Assembly (NCBI RefSeq): GCF_014596445.1
Contig: NZ_MECL01000213.1
Location: 1-51,552, forward strand
Length of the DNA: 51,552 nucleotides
Source of the DNA: Streptomyces sp. CBMA29
GTDB lineage: Bacteria; Actinomycetota; Actinomycetes; Streptomycetales; Streptomycetaceae
Reading direction: 5' to 3'
Below the pieces are notes generated by a model. It had not been told where the DNA came from, did no database searches, and saw nothing but the letters and a program-made list of their open reading frames with translations. A program made the position numbers and the translations under genes. Below, in pieces: positions 1 to 8,215 of the stretch. The stretch's first letter is position 1; the number at the start of each line of letters is the position of its first letter.

Positions 1-2
1 TC

Positions 3-326
3 GCGGCCACCGGCGGCACGATCGGCGTCGCGCGGCTGGCGGCCGACGTCGGCTGGAGCGAGCGGCGGCTGCGGGACCGCTTCGCGGCGGAGGTGGGGCT
101 CAGCCCGAAGGCCGCCGCACGGGTGATCCGCTTCGACCGCACCCGCCGCGGCCTGGCCTCGTACGGCGCCGCCGAGGGGCGGCTGGCCAGGATCGCCGTT
201 GACCGCGGCTACTTCGACCAGGCGCACATGGACCGCGAATTCCGGGCCCTGGCGGGCTGCCCGCCGACACTGTGGCTGGCCGAGGAGCGCCGAAACATCC
301 AATCCGGGCACCACCCGCCCGGGTGA
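3..326 (+). CDS. AraC-family regulator, C-terminal fragment (cut by window edge)
   Basis: Only the C-terminal DNA-binding part is present; the start lies left of the window. Reading from base 3, the protein shows two helix-turn-helix units of an AraC/XylS domain: IGVARLAADVGWSERRLRDR and then LARIAVDRGYFDQAHMDREF, followed by a short tail. The GYFDQAHMDREFR segment matches the AraC signature around the second recognition helix. It probably regulates nearby genes; the VOC protein gene begins about 60 nt downstream in the same direction and could share its transcript. The ligand-binding half is not visible, so the inducer cannot be guessed. Confidence 0.85.
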   Translation, partial: AATGGTIGVARLAADVGWSERRLRDRFAAEVGLSPKAAARVIRFDRTRRGLASYGAAEGRLARIAVDRGYFDQAHMDREFRALAGCPPTLWLAEERRNIQSGHHPPG

Positions 327-384
327 GGCTGGACGCGACAGCACAGCGGCAGCACATCGGCAGCACCGAGGAGGTCCGATCCCC

Positions 385-849
385 ATGATCGAGAGCACTG
401 GCGACAACCCGGAGCGGGGCGCGAGCGACGGCGGCCGCGCGCGAGCGAGAACCGCACCGCCACCCCAGGTCTGGCCCACCCTGCGCGCCCGCGACGCCCG
501 CGCGCTGATCCGCTTCCTCGTGGACGCGTTCGGTTTCGAGGAGACCGCGGTCTACGGGGAGGGCGACACCGTCGCGCACGCCGAACTGGCCTGGCCGGAA
601 GGCGGCGGCATCATGCTCGGCTCGGTCCGCGAGGACCCCGACGGCACCTGGGCCGAGCGGCCCCCCGGCTCCTTCGGCGCCTACGTCGTCACCGCCGACC
701 CCGACGCGCTGCACACGCGCGCCAAGGCCGCGGGCGCCGAGATCACCACCGAGCTGTTCGAGACGGACTACGGCTCCCGCGACTTCGCGGCCCGCGACAT
801 CGAGGGCAATCACTGGTACTTCGGCACCTATCCGGGCGAGCCGCGATAG
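385..849 (+). CDS. VOC-superfamily (glyoxalase/bleomycin-resistance-like) protein
   Basis: A 154-residue cytosolic protein with the vicinal-oxygen-chelate fold: a first beta-alpha-beta unit (WPTLRARDARALIRFLVDAF, then an HAELAWPEGGGIMLG strand) and a second ending in DIEGNHWYFGTYPGEPR, typical of the PhnB/glyoxalase group. The N-terminal 30 residues are polar and probably disordered. I chose the ATG at 385 because GAGGAGGT lies at 368-375, 9 nt upstream; an in-frame ATG at 199 overlaps the AraC gene. Such proteins are often encoded next to AraC regulators. The substrate is unknown; members bind metals, drugs or reactive aldehydes. Confidence 0.85.
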   Translation: MIESTGDNPERGASDGGRARARTAPPPQVWPTLRARDARALIRFLVDAFGFEETAVYGEGDTVAHAELAWPEGGGIMLGSVREDPDGTWAERPPGSFGAYVVTADPDALHTRAKAAGAEITTELFETDYGSRDFAARDIEGNHWYFGTYPGEPR

Positions 850-861
850 GCCCGCGCGGCC

Positions 862-1368
862 TCAGTCGGCCAGTCTGAACTCCAGGTCCGTCTCCCACTT
901 CGTGGTGTCGGGCTGCGAACGCGGATCGGTGCGGTAGCTCTCCATCCGGCAGCCCCACCGGTCGCCCTCGGCAGTCGGTCTCATGTCCCAGCGCAGCCCC
1001 GCCGCCAACGCCCAGTCGAGCAGCAGCGCCGTGGCGCCGACGAGCCCGGCGGGGCTGCCGAGGTGCGTGTACGTCACGAAGCGGCCCGCGGGCAGCACGC
1101 CGGAGAAAAGGTCGCCGTCGTGCACCACCGCCCCTGCGACGGGCACGCCCGCCTCGATCTCGAGCTGCCCCGCCATGTCGATGACGTTGTACTTGAGGAA
1201 GGGCGGCCCGGCGGACTCCACGCCGAGCGCGGACAGCCGCCCGACGACTTCGGGGACGCGGTGGGCGATGGTGTCGACCGATTCCAGGGTGACAAGGGCC
1301 CGGACGGCCGCGTAAGGGCGAGCGGCGCGGTCGACGATCCGGGGCGGTACGTATCCGGTAGTGGTCAT
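862..1368 (-). CDS. GyrI-like / AraC effector-binding domain protein
   Basis: A 168-residue cytosolic protein resembling the stand-alone effector-binding (SOUL/GyrI-like) domain found at the end of AraC and MerR regulators. Seen in sequence: an early VRALVTLESVDTIAHRVPEVVGRL segment, a GPPFLKYNVIDMAGQLEIEAGVPV core, and GRFVTYTHLGSP, the usual order for this fold. It has no DNA-binding domain of its own. It is convergent with the VOC gene (12 nt gap) and divergent from the GNAT gene at 1461. It may bind a small hydrophobic ligand; the ligand is unknown. Confidence 0.75.
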   Translation of the reverse strand: MTTTGYVPPRIVDRAARPYAAVRALVTLESVDTIAHRVPEVVGRLSALGVESAGPPFLKYNVIDMAGQLEIEAGVPVAGAVVHDGDLFSGVLPAGRFVTYTHLGSPAGLVGATALLLDWALAAGLRWDMRPTAEGDRWGCRMESYRTDPRSQPDTTKWETDLEFRLAD

Positions 1369-1460
1369 GCCCCGGTAGACCGGCCGCGGACCGCAAACTC
1401 ATCGCGGCGCGGTACGGGACCCGCGAAAACCACTTGCGGGCCTTCGTAGCGTTGGCTCGT

Positions 1461-2255
1461 ATGACGAACAGTGACGGCCTGCTCGCGGCCTATGACGAGC
1501 AGATGCGCGGCGCACCGCCGAACCTCTCCGCCGGGGTCAGATGCGAGCGGGACGGACCGGTCCTGCGGCTCAGCGGGCAGTACCGCGGCTTCGTGAGCAC
1601 ACCGCCCGACCTCGGGGTGGAGGGCGCGGAGCTCGACCGGCTGATCGCGCGCCAGCGCGACTTCTTCGCGGCGCGCGGCGAGACCGTGGAGTGGAAGACG
1701 CGCGCGCACGACCGGCCCGCCGACCTGCCCGAGCGGCTGCTCGCGGCCGGCTTCGTGCCCGAGGAGCGCGAAACCGTCGTGATCGGGCGGGCCGCGGAGA
1801 TGACGGCGGGCCCCGTACTGCCGGACGGCGTCGTCCTGCGCGAGGTCACCGCGGACGCCGACCTGCGGCGGATCGCCGCCATGGAGTCGGCCGTGTGGGG
1901 CCAGGACTGGGGGTGGCTGGCCGACGACCTGACCGGCCGGATCGCCGCCGCGCCCACCGAGGTCGTCGTGCTGGTCGCGGAGGCCGAAGGTCTGGTCGTC
2001 TCGGCGGCCTGGCTGGTGGTCAGGACCGGCACCGACTTCGCCGGGCTGTGGGGCGGCTCGACACTGGAGGCGTGGCGCGGCCGGGGCATCTACCGCGCGC
2101 TGGTCGCCGCCCGCGCCCGTATCGCCGCCGCCCGGGGCATCCGCTACCTCCAGGTCGACGCCTCGGACGACAGCGCGCCGATCCTGCGACGCCTCGGCTT
2201 CCACGCGGTGACGACCACGACGCCGTACATCTGGTCGCCCCCGGCCCGGCCCTGA
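1461..2255 (+). CDS. GNAT-family N-acetyltransferase
   Basis: A 264-residue protein. The C-terminal half carries the GNAT acetyl-CoA-binding core: GGSTLEAWRGRGIYRALVAA (motif A with the RGRGIY pyrophosphate loop near residue 210) and YLQVDASDDSAPILRRLGFH (motif B). The N-terminal half may be an older GNAT-like or substrate domain. The ATG at 1461 has no ribosome-binding site, but TAGCGT at 1447-1452 sits 8 nt upstream, which suggests a leaderless transcript; a longer start at 1434 is less likely. The acceptor substrate is unknown. Confidence 0.85.
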   Translation: MTNSDGLLAAYDEQMRGAPPNLSAGVRCERDGPVLRLSGQYRGFVSTPPDLGVEGAELDRLIARQRDFFAARGETVEWKTRAHDRPADLPERLLAAGFVPEERETVVIGRAAEMTAGPVLPDGVVLREVTADADLRRIAAMESAVWGQDWGWLADDLTGRIAAAPTEVVVLVAEAEGLVVSAAWLVVRTGTDFAGLWGGSTLEAWRGRGIYRALVAARARIAAARGIRYLQVDASDDSAPILRRLGFHAVTTTTPYIWSPPARP

Positions 2256-2317
2256 GAGCCCGACCCTGAGATCCCGGCCTGAGATCCCGGCCTGAGATCC
2301 CGGTCCTGAGAGCCAGA
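2251..2317. repeat. 13-bp tandem repeat CCTGAGATCCCGG
   Basis: Three perfect copies of CCTGAGATCCCGG lie at 2265-2277, 2278-2290 and 2291-2303, flanked by degenerate copies at 2251-2263 and 2305-2317. The first degenerate copy contains the stop codon of the acetyltransferase. No hairpin or coding role is apparent; slipped-strand expansion is the simplest explanation. Confidence 0.85.
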
Positions 2318-2378
2318 ACTTCCCCGCGGTACGGACTCCCGTGCCGCGCCCGGCCGCCGGTCTCTTTACGGTAGGGGT

Positions 2379-2828
2379 ATGGAAGAGAGCACCGAGGACA
2401 TCTCGCAGACCGCGGTCCAAGCGGCCCACGACCTGCGGGTGACGGTCAGTCGTCTGCTGCGCAGGCTGCGGGAGATCGCCGACACACAGGACCTGACCCC
2501 CTCCCAGACCTCGGTGCTCAGCAGGCTGGGCAAGGGCGAGGAGTCCACCGCCAGCGCGCTGGCCGCCGCGGAGGGGGTCCGCCCGCAGTCGATGGCCGTC
2601 GCGCTCGGGGCGCTCGAACAGCACGGGTTCATCGAGCGCCACCCCGATCCCCGCGACGGCCGCAGGCAGTTGATCGTGCTCACCGCGGCGGGCCGCGAGC
2701 GGGTCCAGGGCAACCGCGTGGCCCGCGAGGAGTGGCTGGCCCGCGCCTTCCAGGACCGCTACACGCCACAAGAGCGCGAGACGGTCATCGAGGCGCTGGC
2801 CCTGATGGAACGCCTCACCCAGCCGTAG
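2379..2828 (+). CDS. MarR-family transcriptional regulator
   Basis: A 149-residue winged-helix protein. The order fits MarR: an N-terminal dimerisation helix, a helix-turn-helix in LTPSQTSVLSRLGKGEESTASALAAAEGVRPQSMAVAL, the wing with DPRDGRRQLIVLTAAGRERV, and a C-terminal helix. The DxRxGR wing motif is intact. The ATG at 2379 has no good ribosome-binding site; TACGGT at 2367-2372 is a -10-like hexamer 6 nt upstream, so a leaderless transcript is likely. It is convergent with the LigD-like gene (18 nt gap). Target genes are unknown. Confidence 0.9.
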   Translation: MEESTEDISQTAVQAAHDLRVTVSRLLRRLREIADTQDLTPSQTSVLSRLGKGEESTASALAAAEGVRPQSMAVALGALEQHGFIERHPDPRDGRRQLIVLTAAGRERVQGNRVAREEWLARAFQDRYTPQERETVIEALALMERLTQP

Positions 2829-2846
2829 CCCGCGCGGCGGCCGTCC

Positions 2847-3611
2847 TCACGCGGGCCCTGATCCGGCGGCCCCTGATTCGGCGGCCCCCGGTCCGGAGGG
2901 CCCTTCCGGCGGCTCCTCGCGCTCGACCGCCGCGAGGGTGCGGCCGGTCAGGACCGAGTGGGCCCTGCGCGGATCCGGAGTGGTCCTGCGGCCCGGCGTG
3001 CTGTGCGCGTCCTTCTTCTTGACCAGCAGCCACGCCGGGTCCGCCGCGTCCCCCTGACCGCCGTCGGCGGCCTGGTGGATACGGGTCAGCGCGTACGCGC
3101 CGAGCAGCTTCGTACCGCGCAGTTCGAAGGAGGCGTGACCGCGCTCCAGGGCCCGCGCGAACGCCTCGGGGCCGCCGTCCGTCAGCGGGTGGTAGGTGCC
3201 GTGGTCCCAGACGATGACGGGCCCCGCGCCGTACTGGCCGCCGGGGATCACGCCCTCGTACTCCCGGTACTCCAGCGGGTGGTCCTCGATGGGCACCGCG
3301 AGCCGTTTGTCGCGCGGGTCGGTGGACGGCCCTCTCGGCACCGCCCAGGACTTCAGCACCCCGTCGACCTCCAGCCGGAAGTCGAAGTGCATCCGGGTCG
3401 CGTCATGGATCTGCACGACGAAGGACGGGTCGTCGCCGGGGGCCGCCGCACCGCCCTCGGGCTCGTCGGTGCGGTCGAAGCGCCGCATGCCGCGGTACTT
3501 CGCCAGCCGGTCCCGCTCCTGGCCCGCGCCGTTGTCGTCGCCCGAGCCCGAGCCCGTCTTCGCGTCGCTGTTCGCGCCACTGTTCGCGTCGGTGTTCTTC
3601 GCGTCCGCCAC
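2847..3611 (-). CDS. Stand-alone LigD-type 3'-phosphoesterase domain protein
   Basis: A 254-residue protein matching the DNA ligase D 3'-phosphoesterase domain, which trims 3'-phosphate and 3'-ribonucleotide ends before joining. The family's metal and catalytic residues are present: HDATRMHFDFRLEVDG gives H69, H75, D77 and R79, and EDHPLEYREYEG gives H111 and Y115. There is no ligase or polymerase domain; the first 60 residues and the C-tail are low-complexity and acidic or Gly/Ala-rich. I chose the GTG at 3611 because GGAGAGGAG precedes it at the usual distance. It may work with a separate LigD ligase or polymerase and Ku encoded elsewhere. Confidence 0.88.
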   Translation of the reverse strand: MADAKNTDANSGANSDAKTGSGSGDDNGAGQERDRLAKYRGMRRFDRTDEPEGGAAAPGDDPSFVVQIHDATRMHFDFRLEVDGVLKSWAVPRGPSTDPRDKRLAVPIEDHPLEYREYEGVIPGGQYGAGPVIVWDHGTYHPLTDGGPEAFARALERGHASFELRGTKLLGAYALTRIHQAADGGQGDAADPAWLLVKKKDAHSTPGRRTTPDPRRAHSVLTGRTLAAVEREEPPEGPSGPGAAESGAAGSGPA

Positions 3612-3814
3612 GACGGCTCCTCTCCATGGCCCGCTCCTGCCATCATCGGGCAGCCGGAGCGACCCGGCCCGGCCGGAGCGGTCCGCACGGGTGGCTGCGG
3701 GCCGCAGGAAGAGGCAGGCTCGACAGTGGGGCCACGGGAAGCGCACGGCCCCGGCCACCGTTGCACGGCAGGAAGACGTACGCAGACGCACACCAACAAG
3801 TGTGGAGACATCGC

Positions 3815-5257
3815 ATGAGCGGATCGGCGGACATCGGCGTCACCGGGCTGGCAGTGATGGGCAGCAATCTCGCCCGGAACTTCGCCCGCCACGGCTTCAC
3901 CGTGGCCTTGCACAACCGCACCACCGCCAAGACGAACGCCCTGGTGGAGCAGTTCGGCGACGAGGGCTCCTTCATCGCCGCGCAGACCGCGCAGGAGTTC
4001 GTCGCGGCCCTGGAACGGCCGCGGCGGCTGGTCATCATGGTCAAGGCCGGGGAGGCCACCGACGCGGTGATCCAGGAGTTCGCGCCGCTGCTGGAGTCCG
4101 GCGACGTGATCATCGACGGCGGCAACGCGCACTTCGCCGACACCCGCCGCCGCGAGCGGGAACTGCGCGAGCAGGGCATCCACTTCGTCGGCACCGGCAT
4201 CTCCGGCGGCGAGGAGGGCGCGCTCAACGGCCCGTCGATCATGCCCGGCGGGTCCGCCGAGTCCTACGAGTCGCTCGGCCCGCTGCTGGAGCGGATCGCC
4301 GCCAAGGCCGAGGACGGCACGCCCTGCACGACGCACATCGGCCCCGACGGCGCCGGCCACTTCGTGAAGATGGTGCACAACGGCATCGAGTACGCCGACA
4401 TGCAGCTCATCGCCGAGGCGTACCACCTGCTGCGCGAGGTCGCCGGTTACCCGCCCGAGCGGATCGCCCAGACCTTCACGACCTGGAACACCGGGCGCCT
4501 GGACTCGTATCTGATCGAGATCACCGCGCAGGTGCTCGCGCACACCGACGCGGCCACCGGCAAGCCGTTCGTGGACATCGTCGCCGACCAGGCGGAGCAG
4601 AAGGGCACCGGCCGCTGGACCGTACAGATCGCCCTCGACCTGGGCGTGCCCGTCTCCGGCATCGCCGAGGCGGTCTTCGCCCGCTCCCTGTCGGGCCACG
4701 GCGAGCTGCGGGCCGCCTCCCGCGACCTGCCGGGCCCTTCGGGACCGGTACTCGGCGAGGCCGAGGCCGCCGCCTTCGCCGACCGGGTGGAGCAGGCGCT
4801 GTACGCGTCCAAGATCGTCTCGTACACCCAGGGCTTCCACCAGATCCAGGCGGGCAGCCAGACCTACGACTGGGACATCGACCTGGGCGCGGTCGCGTCG
4901 ATCTGGCGCGGCGGCTGCATCATCAGGGCCGCGTTCCTCGACCGGATCAAGGAGGCGTTCGACAGCCGTCCCGACCTGCCGAGCCTGCTGTCCGACAAGC
5001 AGTTCGCCGAGGAGATCGGCGCGGCGCAGGACGACTGGCGGTCCGTCGTGGCGACCGCGGTGGGCCACGGCGTCCCCACGCCCGGTTTCTCCGCGGCGCT
5101 GGCGTACTACGACGCGCTGCGCGCCGAGCGGCTGCCCGCGGCGCTCACGCAGGGTCAGCGCGACTTCTTCGGCGCGCACACCTACCGGCGCACCGACCGC
5201 GAGGGCTCTTTCCACACGCTGTGGGGCGGCGACCGGTCGGAGGTGAGCACGGATTGA
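3815..5257 (+). CDS. gnd: 6-phosphogluconate dehydrogenase, decarboxylating
   Basis: A 480-residue cytosolic enzyme of the oxidative pentose-phosphate pathway: 6-phosphogluconate + NADP+ gives ribulose 5-phosphate + CO2 + NADPH. The Rossmann motif GLAVMGSNLARN (residues 11-22) is followed by NRT (34-36), the form typical of NADP-using long-type enzymes. The GHFVKMVHNGIEY segment carries the catalytic Lys185, Asn189 and Glu192. Length agrees with the homodimeric long family. The ATG at 3815 is preceded by GGAG. A C-terminal region with HTYRRTDREGSFHT is also family-typical. It lies divergent from the phosphoesterase gene. Confidence 0.96.
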   Translation: MSGSADIGVTGLAVMGSNLARNFARHGFTVALHNRTTAKTNALVEQFGDEGSFIAAQTAQEFVAALERPRRLVIMVKAGEATDAVIQEFAPLLESGDVIIDGGNAHFADTRRRERELREQGIHFVGTGISGGEEGALNGPSIMPGGSAESYESLGPLLERIAAKAEDGTPCTTHIGPDGAGHFVKMVHNGIEYADMQLIAEAYHLLREVAGYPPERIAQTFTTWNTGRLDSYLIEITAQVLAHTDAATGKPFVDIVADQAEQKGTGRWTVQIALDLGVPVSGIAEAVFARSLSGHGELRAASRDLPGPSGPVLGEAEAAAFADRVEQALYASKIVSYTQGFHQIQAGSQTYDWDIDLGAVASIWRGGCIIRAAFLDRIKEAFDSRPDLPSLLSDKQFAEEIGAAQDDWRSVVATAVGHGVPTPGFSAALAYYDALRAERLPAALTQGQRDFFGAHTYRRTDREGSFHTLWGGDRSEVSTD

Positions 5258-5339
5258 CCCGACTGCCACGTGCGTGTGGCGCGTGGACCGGGGCACAAGG
5301 AAAGTGAACGGGTACAGCACGTCACCAGGAGGACTCGTC

Positions 5340-5696
5340 ATGATCAAGCCCGCTGATCTCCGCGAATGGCGCGACCACGATGTGGTCGACTCGGAGGGAC
5401 ACAAGATCGGCTCCCTCGAAGCGGTGTACGTGGACACCGGCACGGACGAGCCGCTGATGGTCACGGTCCAGATCGGCCTGCCCACCAGGCACCGGCTCAC
5501 CTTCGTGCCCGTCACGGACGTGATCGTGGGCCCCGGATGGGTGAAGGTCCCGTACGACAAGGCACTGGTGAAGTCGGCCCCCTCGATCGGCACGGACGAC
5601 GTCCTGCCCGTCGAGGACGAGGAGGCGATCTTCCAGCACTACGCCTTGCCGTACAAGCCGGCCGGCGACGGCGTGCGCCTGCTCGCCCGACGCTGA
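5340..5696 (+). CDS. PRC-barrel domain protein
   Basis: A 118-residue protein with one PRC-barrel: DLREWRDHDVVDSEGHKIGSLEAVYVD, then strands through FVPVTDVIVGPGWVKVPYDKALVK. PRC-barrels occur in photosynthetic reaction-centre subunit H, RimM and many small actinobacterial proteins often tied to stress responses. The C-terminus ends in EEAIFQHYALPYK, common in these stand-alone proteins. The start at 5340 follows AGGAGG. It is monocistronic, between gnd and a strong terminator at 5783-5818. The molecular role is not established. Confidence 0.88.
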   Translation: MIKPADLREWRDHDVVDSEGHKIGSLEAVYVDTGTDEPLMVTVQIGLPTRHRLTFVPVTDVIVGPGWVKVPYDKALVKSAPSIGTDDVLPVEDEEAIFQHYALPYKPAGDGVRLLARR

Positions 5697-5782
5697 CACA
5701 GCGCGATCGGTGACAGCGCGCGAGCACTGACGGGCATACCCGTTCCCGCACCACGCACCACCGCCCGTGAGAGAACAACCGA

Positions 5783-5818
5783 GTGGGGTCCGGCCGCTGC
5801 CCAGCGGCCGGACCCCAC
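5783..5818. terminator. Bidirectional hairpin terminator
   Basis: A perfect 17-bp inverted repeat: GTGGGGTCCGGCCGCTG at 5783-5799 and its complement at 5802-5818, with only 2 nt between. It lies between the convergent PRC-barrel and GH65 genes and can act on both. There is no U-tract, as is usual in Streptomyces. Confidence 0.9.
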
Positions 5819-5851
5819 CGTGTTCCCGCGGGAGTTCCCGCGGGGCACGCC

Positions 5852-8215
5852 CTAGCCGGGCCGCTGGTTGCGGCGGCGCGGCGCCCGGCCCGGGGGCTGC
5901 GAGGGCTGCGGGCGGTGCTCGATCTCCGGCAGGTCGCGGCTGACCGGGTGCTCTCCGGTCAGCATGAAGGACTTCTCGTAGTGCAGGACCTCGATCGGCT
6001 CGCCCTCCGCGAGGGTGTAGGTGGCCTTGCTCCTGGTGACCTCGACGCGCAGCCGGCGCCCGCGGAAGGCCAGCCGGAAGGCGATCCGGCTGAGCGCGTC
6101 GGGCAGCCGGGGCGCGAAGCGGATCGGGTCGCCGTCGAAGAGCCGCATCCCGCCGAGCCCCGACACCAGCGCCGTCCACGTACCGGCGAGCGCCGCGATG
6201 TGCAGGCCGTCACGTGAGTTGTTCTCCAGGTCGCCGAGGTCGATCAGCGCCGACTCGCCGAGGTAGTCGTAGGCCAGTTGGAGATGGCCGACCTCGGCGG
6301 CGATGATGGACTGGCAGTACGCCGACAGCGACGAGTCGCGGACGGTCAACGGCTCGTAGTACGCGAAGTTCCGTACTTTCTGGGCGTGTTCGAAGGCGTC
6401 GCCGCGCAGGAACATCGCCAGCACCAGGTCGGCCTGCTTGACCACCTGCTTGCGGTACAGGTCGAAGTAGGCGTAGTTGAGCAGCAGCGGATAGTGCGCC
6501 GGATCGGTCTCGGCGAAATTCCACACCTGGTGCTGGGTGAAGCCCTTCGACTGCTCGTGGACCCCCAGCTCGTCGTTGTACGGCAGCGTCATCGCCGCCG
6601 CCGCGTCCCGCCAGGCCGCGGTCTCCTCGTCGGTGACGCCCAACTCGGTTGCCCGGCGCGGATGGCGCTCGGCGGCGTCCGCCGCCGCGACGAGATTCGC
6701 CTGCGCCATCAGGTTGGTGTACGCGTTGTCGTCGCTGATCGCGCTGTACTCGTCGGGCCCGGTCACGCCGTCGATGTGGAAGGCCCCCGCGTGGTCGTGA
6801 TGACCCAGGGACCGCCACAACCGGGCGGTCTCCGCGAGGAGTTCGAGCCCGATCTTCTCCTCGAAGTCCCGGTCGCCCGTGGTCGTCACATAGCGCACCA
6901 CCGCGTCGGCGATGTCGGCGTTGATGTGGAAAGCCGCCGTGCCCGCGGGCCAGTACCCGGACGCCTCGGCGCCGTTGATCGTCCGCCACGGGAACGCGGC
7001 ACCGGCCAGGCCCAGTTGATGGGCGCGCTCCTGCGCCGCCGGCAAGGTGTTGTGGCGCCAGCGCAGCACCTCCGAGGTCGCGCGCGGCGCGGTGAAGGTC
7101 AGCACCGGCAGCACAGCGGTCTCGGCGTCCCAGAAGGTGTGGCCGTCGTAGCCCGAGCCGGTCAGGCCCTTGGCGGGGATCGCCCGCTCCTCGGCCCGCG
7201 CACCGGCCTGCAGGACGTGGAAGAGCCCGAAGCGCACCGCCTGCTGGATCTCGGTGTCGCCGTCGACCTCCACGTCCGCCCGGTCCCAGAAGTCGTCCAG
7301 ATAGGCGCGCTGCTGCTCCAGCAGGCCCTCCCACCCGGTGTCGCGGGCGCCGACCAGCGCCGCGTCCGCCTGGTCGCGCAGCGCGGGCAGCGAGCGGGTC
7401 GCCGACCAGCCGTACGCGACGAATTTCTCCAGCCGCAACCGCTGCCCGGACTCCAGTACGGAGGTGATGGTGAGCCTGCTGACGTGGTCGTCCGACTCCG
7501 AGGAGACCTTCGTGGTCGCCTCGGGGCCGTCCACGCGGTGGTCCGCGGCGGCGGCCAGCCGCAGCCCGCTGCGGGCCGTGGAGTGCACCAGCCGCAGCCG
7601 GGTGCCGGACGCGAAGTTCTCCTCCGGCACCAGCGGGTTCTCCAGCGCGGCGGCCCGCCGCGGGTCACCCTCGCTGCGCGGCACCTCCTCGTTGGCCACC
7701 AGTTCCGACTGCACGACCACGCGCAGGCTGCCGTCGAGCGGCTCCACCTCGTACGCGACGGCGGCCACCGCGCGCTGTGTGAAGGACACCATGCGCGTCG
7801 AACGCACCCGCACCGCGCGGCCCGCGGGGGAGACCCACTCGCACACCCGGCGCAACACCCCGGCCCGCAGGTCCAGTTCCCGCTCGTGCGAACGGATCGT
7901 GCCGTACCGCAGATCGAACGGCTCGTCGTCCACCAGCAGCCGGATGATCTTTCCGTTGGTGACGTTGATGACGGTCTGCCCGGACTCCGGGTCGCCGTAG
8001 GCCGCTTCGGCGTACGGCAGCGGGTGTGTCTCGTGCAGCCCGTTGAGATACGAGCCTGGCAGGCCGTTCGGCTCGCCCTCGTCGAGATTGCCGCGCCAGC
8101 CGATGTGGCCGTTGGAGACGGCGAAGACGGATTCGCTCTGCGGCAGCACGTCCAGATTCAGCTCGGACTCGCGCAGGCTCCAGGGGGCGACCTCATAGGC
8201 GGGGTCGGTGATCAC
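5852..8215 (-). CDS. GH65 glycoside phosphorylase/hydrolase (maltose/trehalose/kojibiose type)
   Basis: A 787-residue cytosolic GH65 enzyme. The N-terminal beta-sandwich starts with SESVFAVSNGHIGWRGNLDEGEPN and the (alpha/alpha)6 barrel contains FWDAETAVLPVL near 361 and DGVTGPDEYSAISDDNAYTN, where Glu489 is the expected general acid. A later VVKQADLVLAMFLRGD stretch matches the phosphorylase group. Family members split alpha-glucosyl disaccharides with phosphate to give beta-glucose 1-phosphate. The GTG start overlaps the stop of the beta-phosphoglucomutase gene by 4 nt (GTGA), so the two are translationally coupled and the phosphorylase activity is supported by context. The exact disaccharide cannot be read from sequence. 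Confidence 0.92.
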   Translation of the reverse strand: MITDPAYEVAPWSLRESELNLDVLPQSESVFAVSNGHIGWRGNLDEGEPNGLPGSYLNGLHETHPLPYAEAAYGDPESGQTVINVTNGKIIRLLVDDEPFDLRYGTIRSHERELDLRAGVLRRVCEWVSPAGRAVRVRSTRMVSFTQRAVAAVAYEVEPLDGSLRVVVQSELVANEEVPRSEGDPRRAAALENPLVPEENFASGTRLRLVHSTARSGLRLAAAADHRVDGPEATTKVSSESDDHVSRLTITSVLESGQRLRLEKFVAYGWSATRSLPALRDQADAALVGARDTGWEGLLEQQRAYLDDFWDRADVEVDGDTEIQQAVRFGLFHVLQAGARAEERAIPAKGLTGSGYDGHTFWDAETAVLPVLTFTAPRATSEVLRWRHNTLPAAQERAHQLGLAGAAFPWRTINGAEASGYWPAGTAAFHINADIADAVVRYVTTTGDRDFEEKIGLELLAETARLWRSLGHHDHAGAFHIDGVTGPDEYSAISDDNAYTNLMAQANLVAAADAAERHPRRATELGVTDEETAAWRDAAAAMTLPYNDELGVHEQSKGFTQHQVWNFAETDPAHYPLLLNYAYFDLYRKQVVKQADLVLAMFLRGDAFEHAQKVRNFAYYEPLTVRDSSLSAYCQSIIAAEVGHLQLAYDYLGESALIDLGDLENNSRDGLHIAALAGTWTALVSGLGGMRLFDGDPIRFAPRLPDALSRIAFRLAFRGRRLRVEVTRSKATYTLAEGEPIEVLHYEKSFMLTGEHPVSRDLPEIEHRPQPSQPPGRAPRRRNQRPG

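Noticed and set aside
5310..5315. GGGTAC before the PRC-barrel gene as a sigma-B-type -10
   Set aside because: No GNNT -35 element lies 14-16 nt upstream; the hexamer alone is too common in GTAC-rich DNA.
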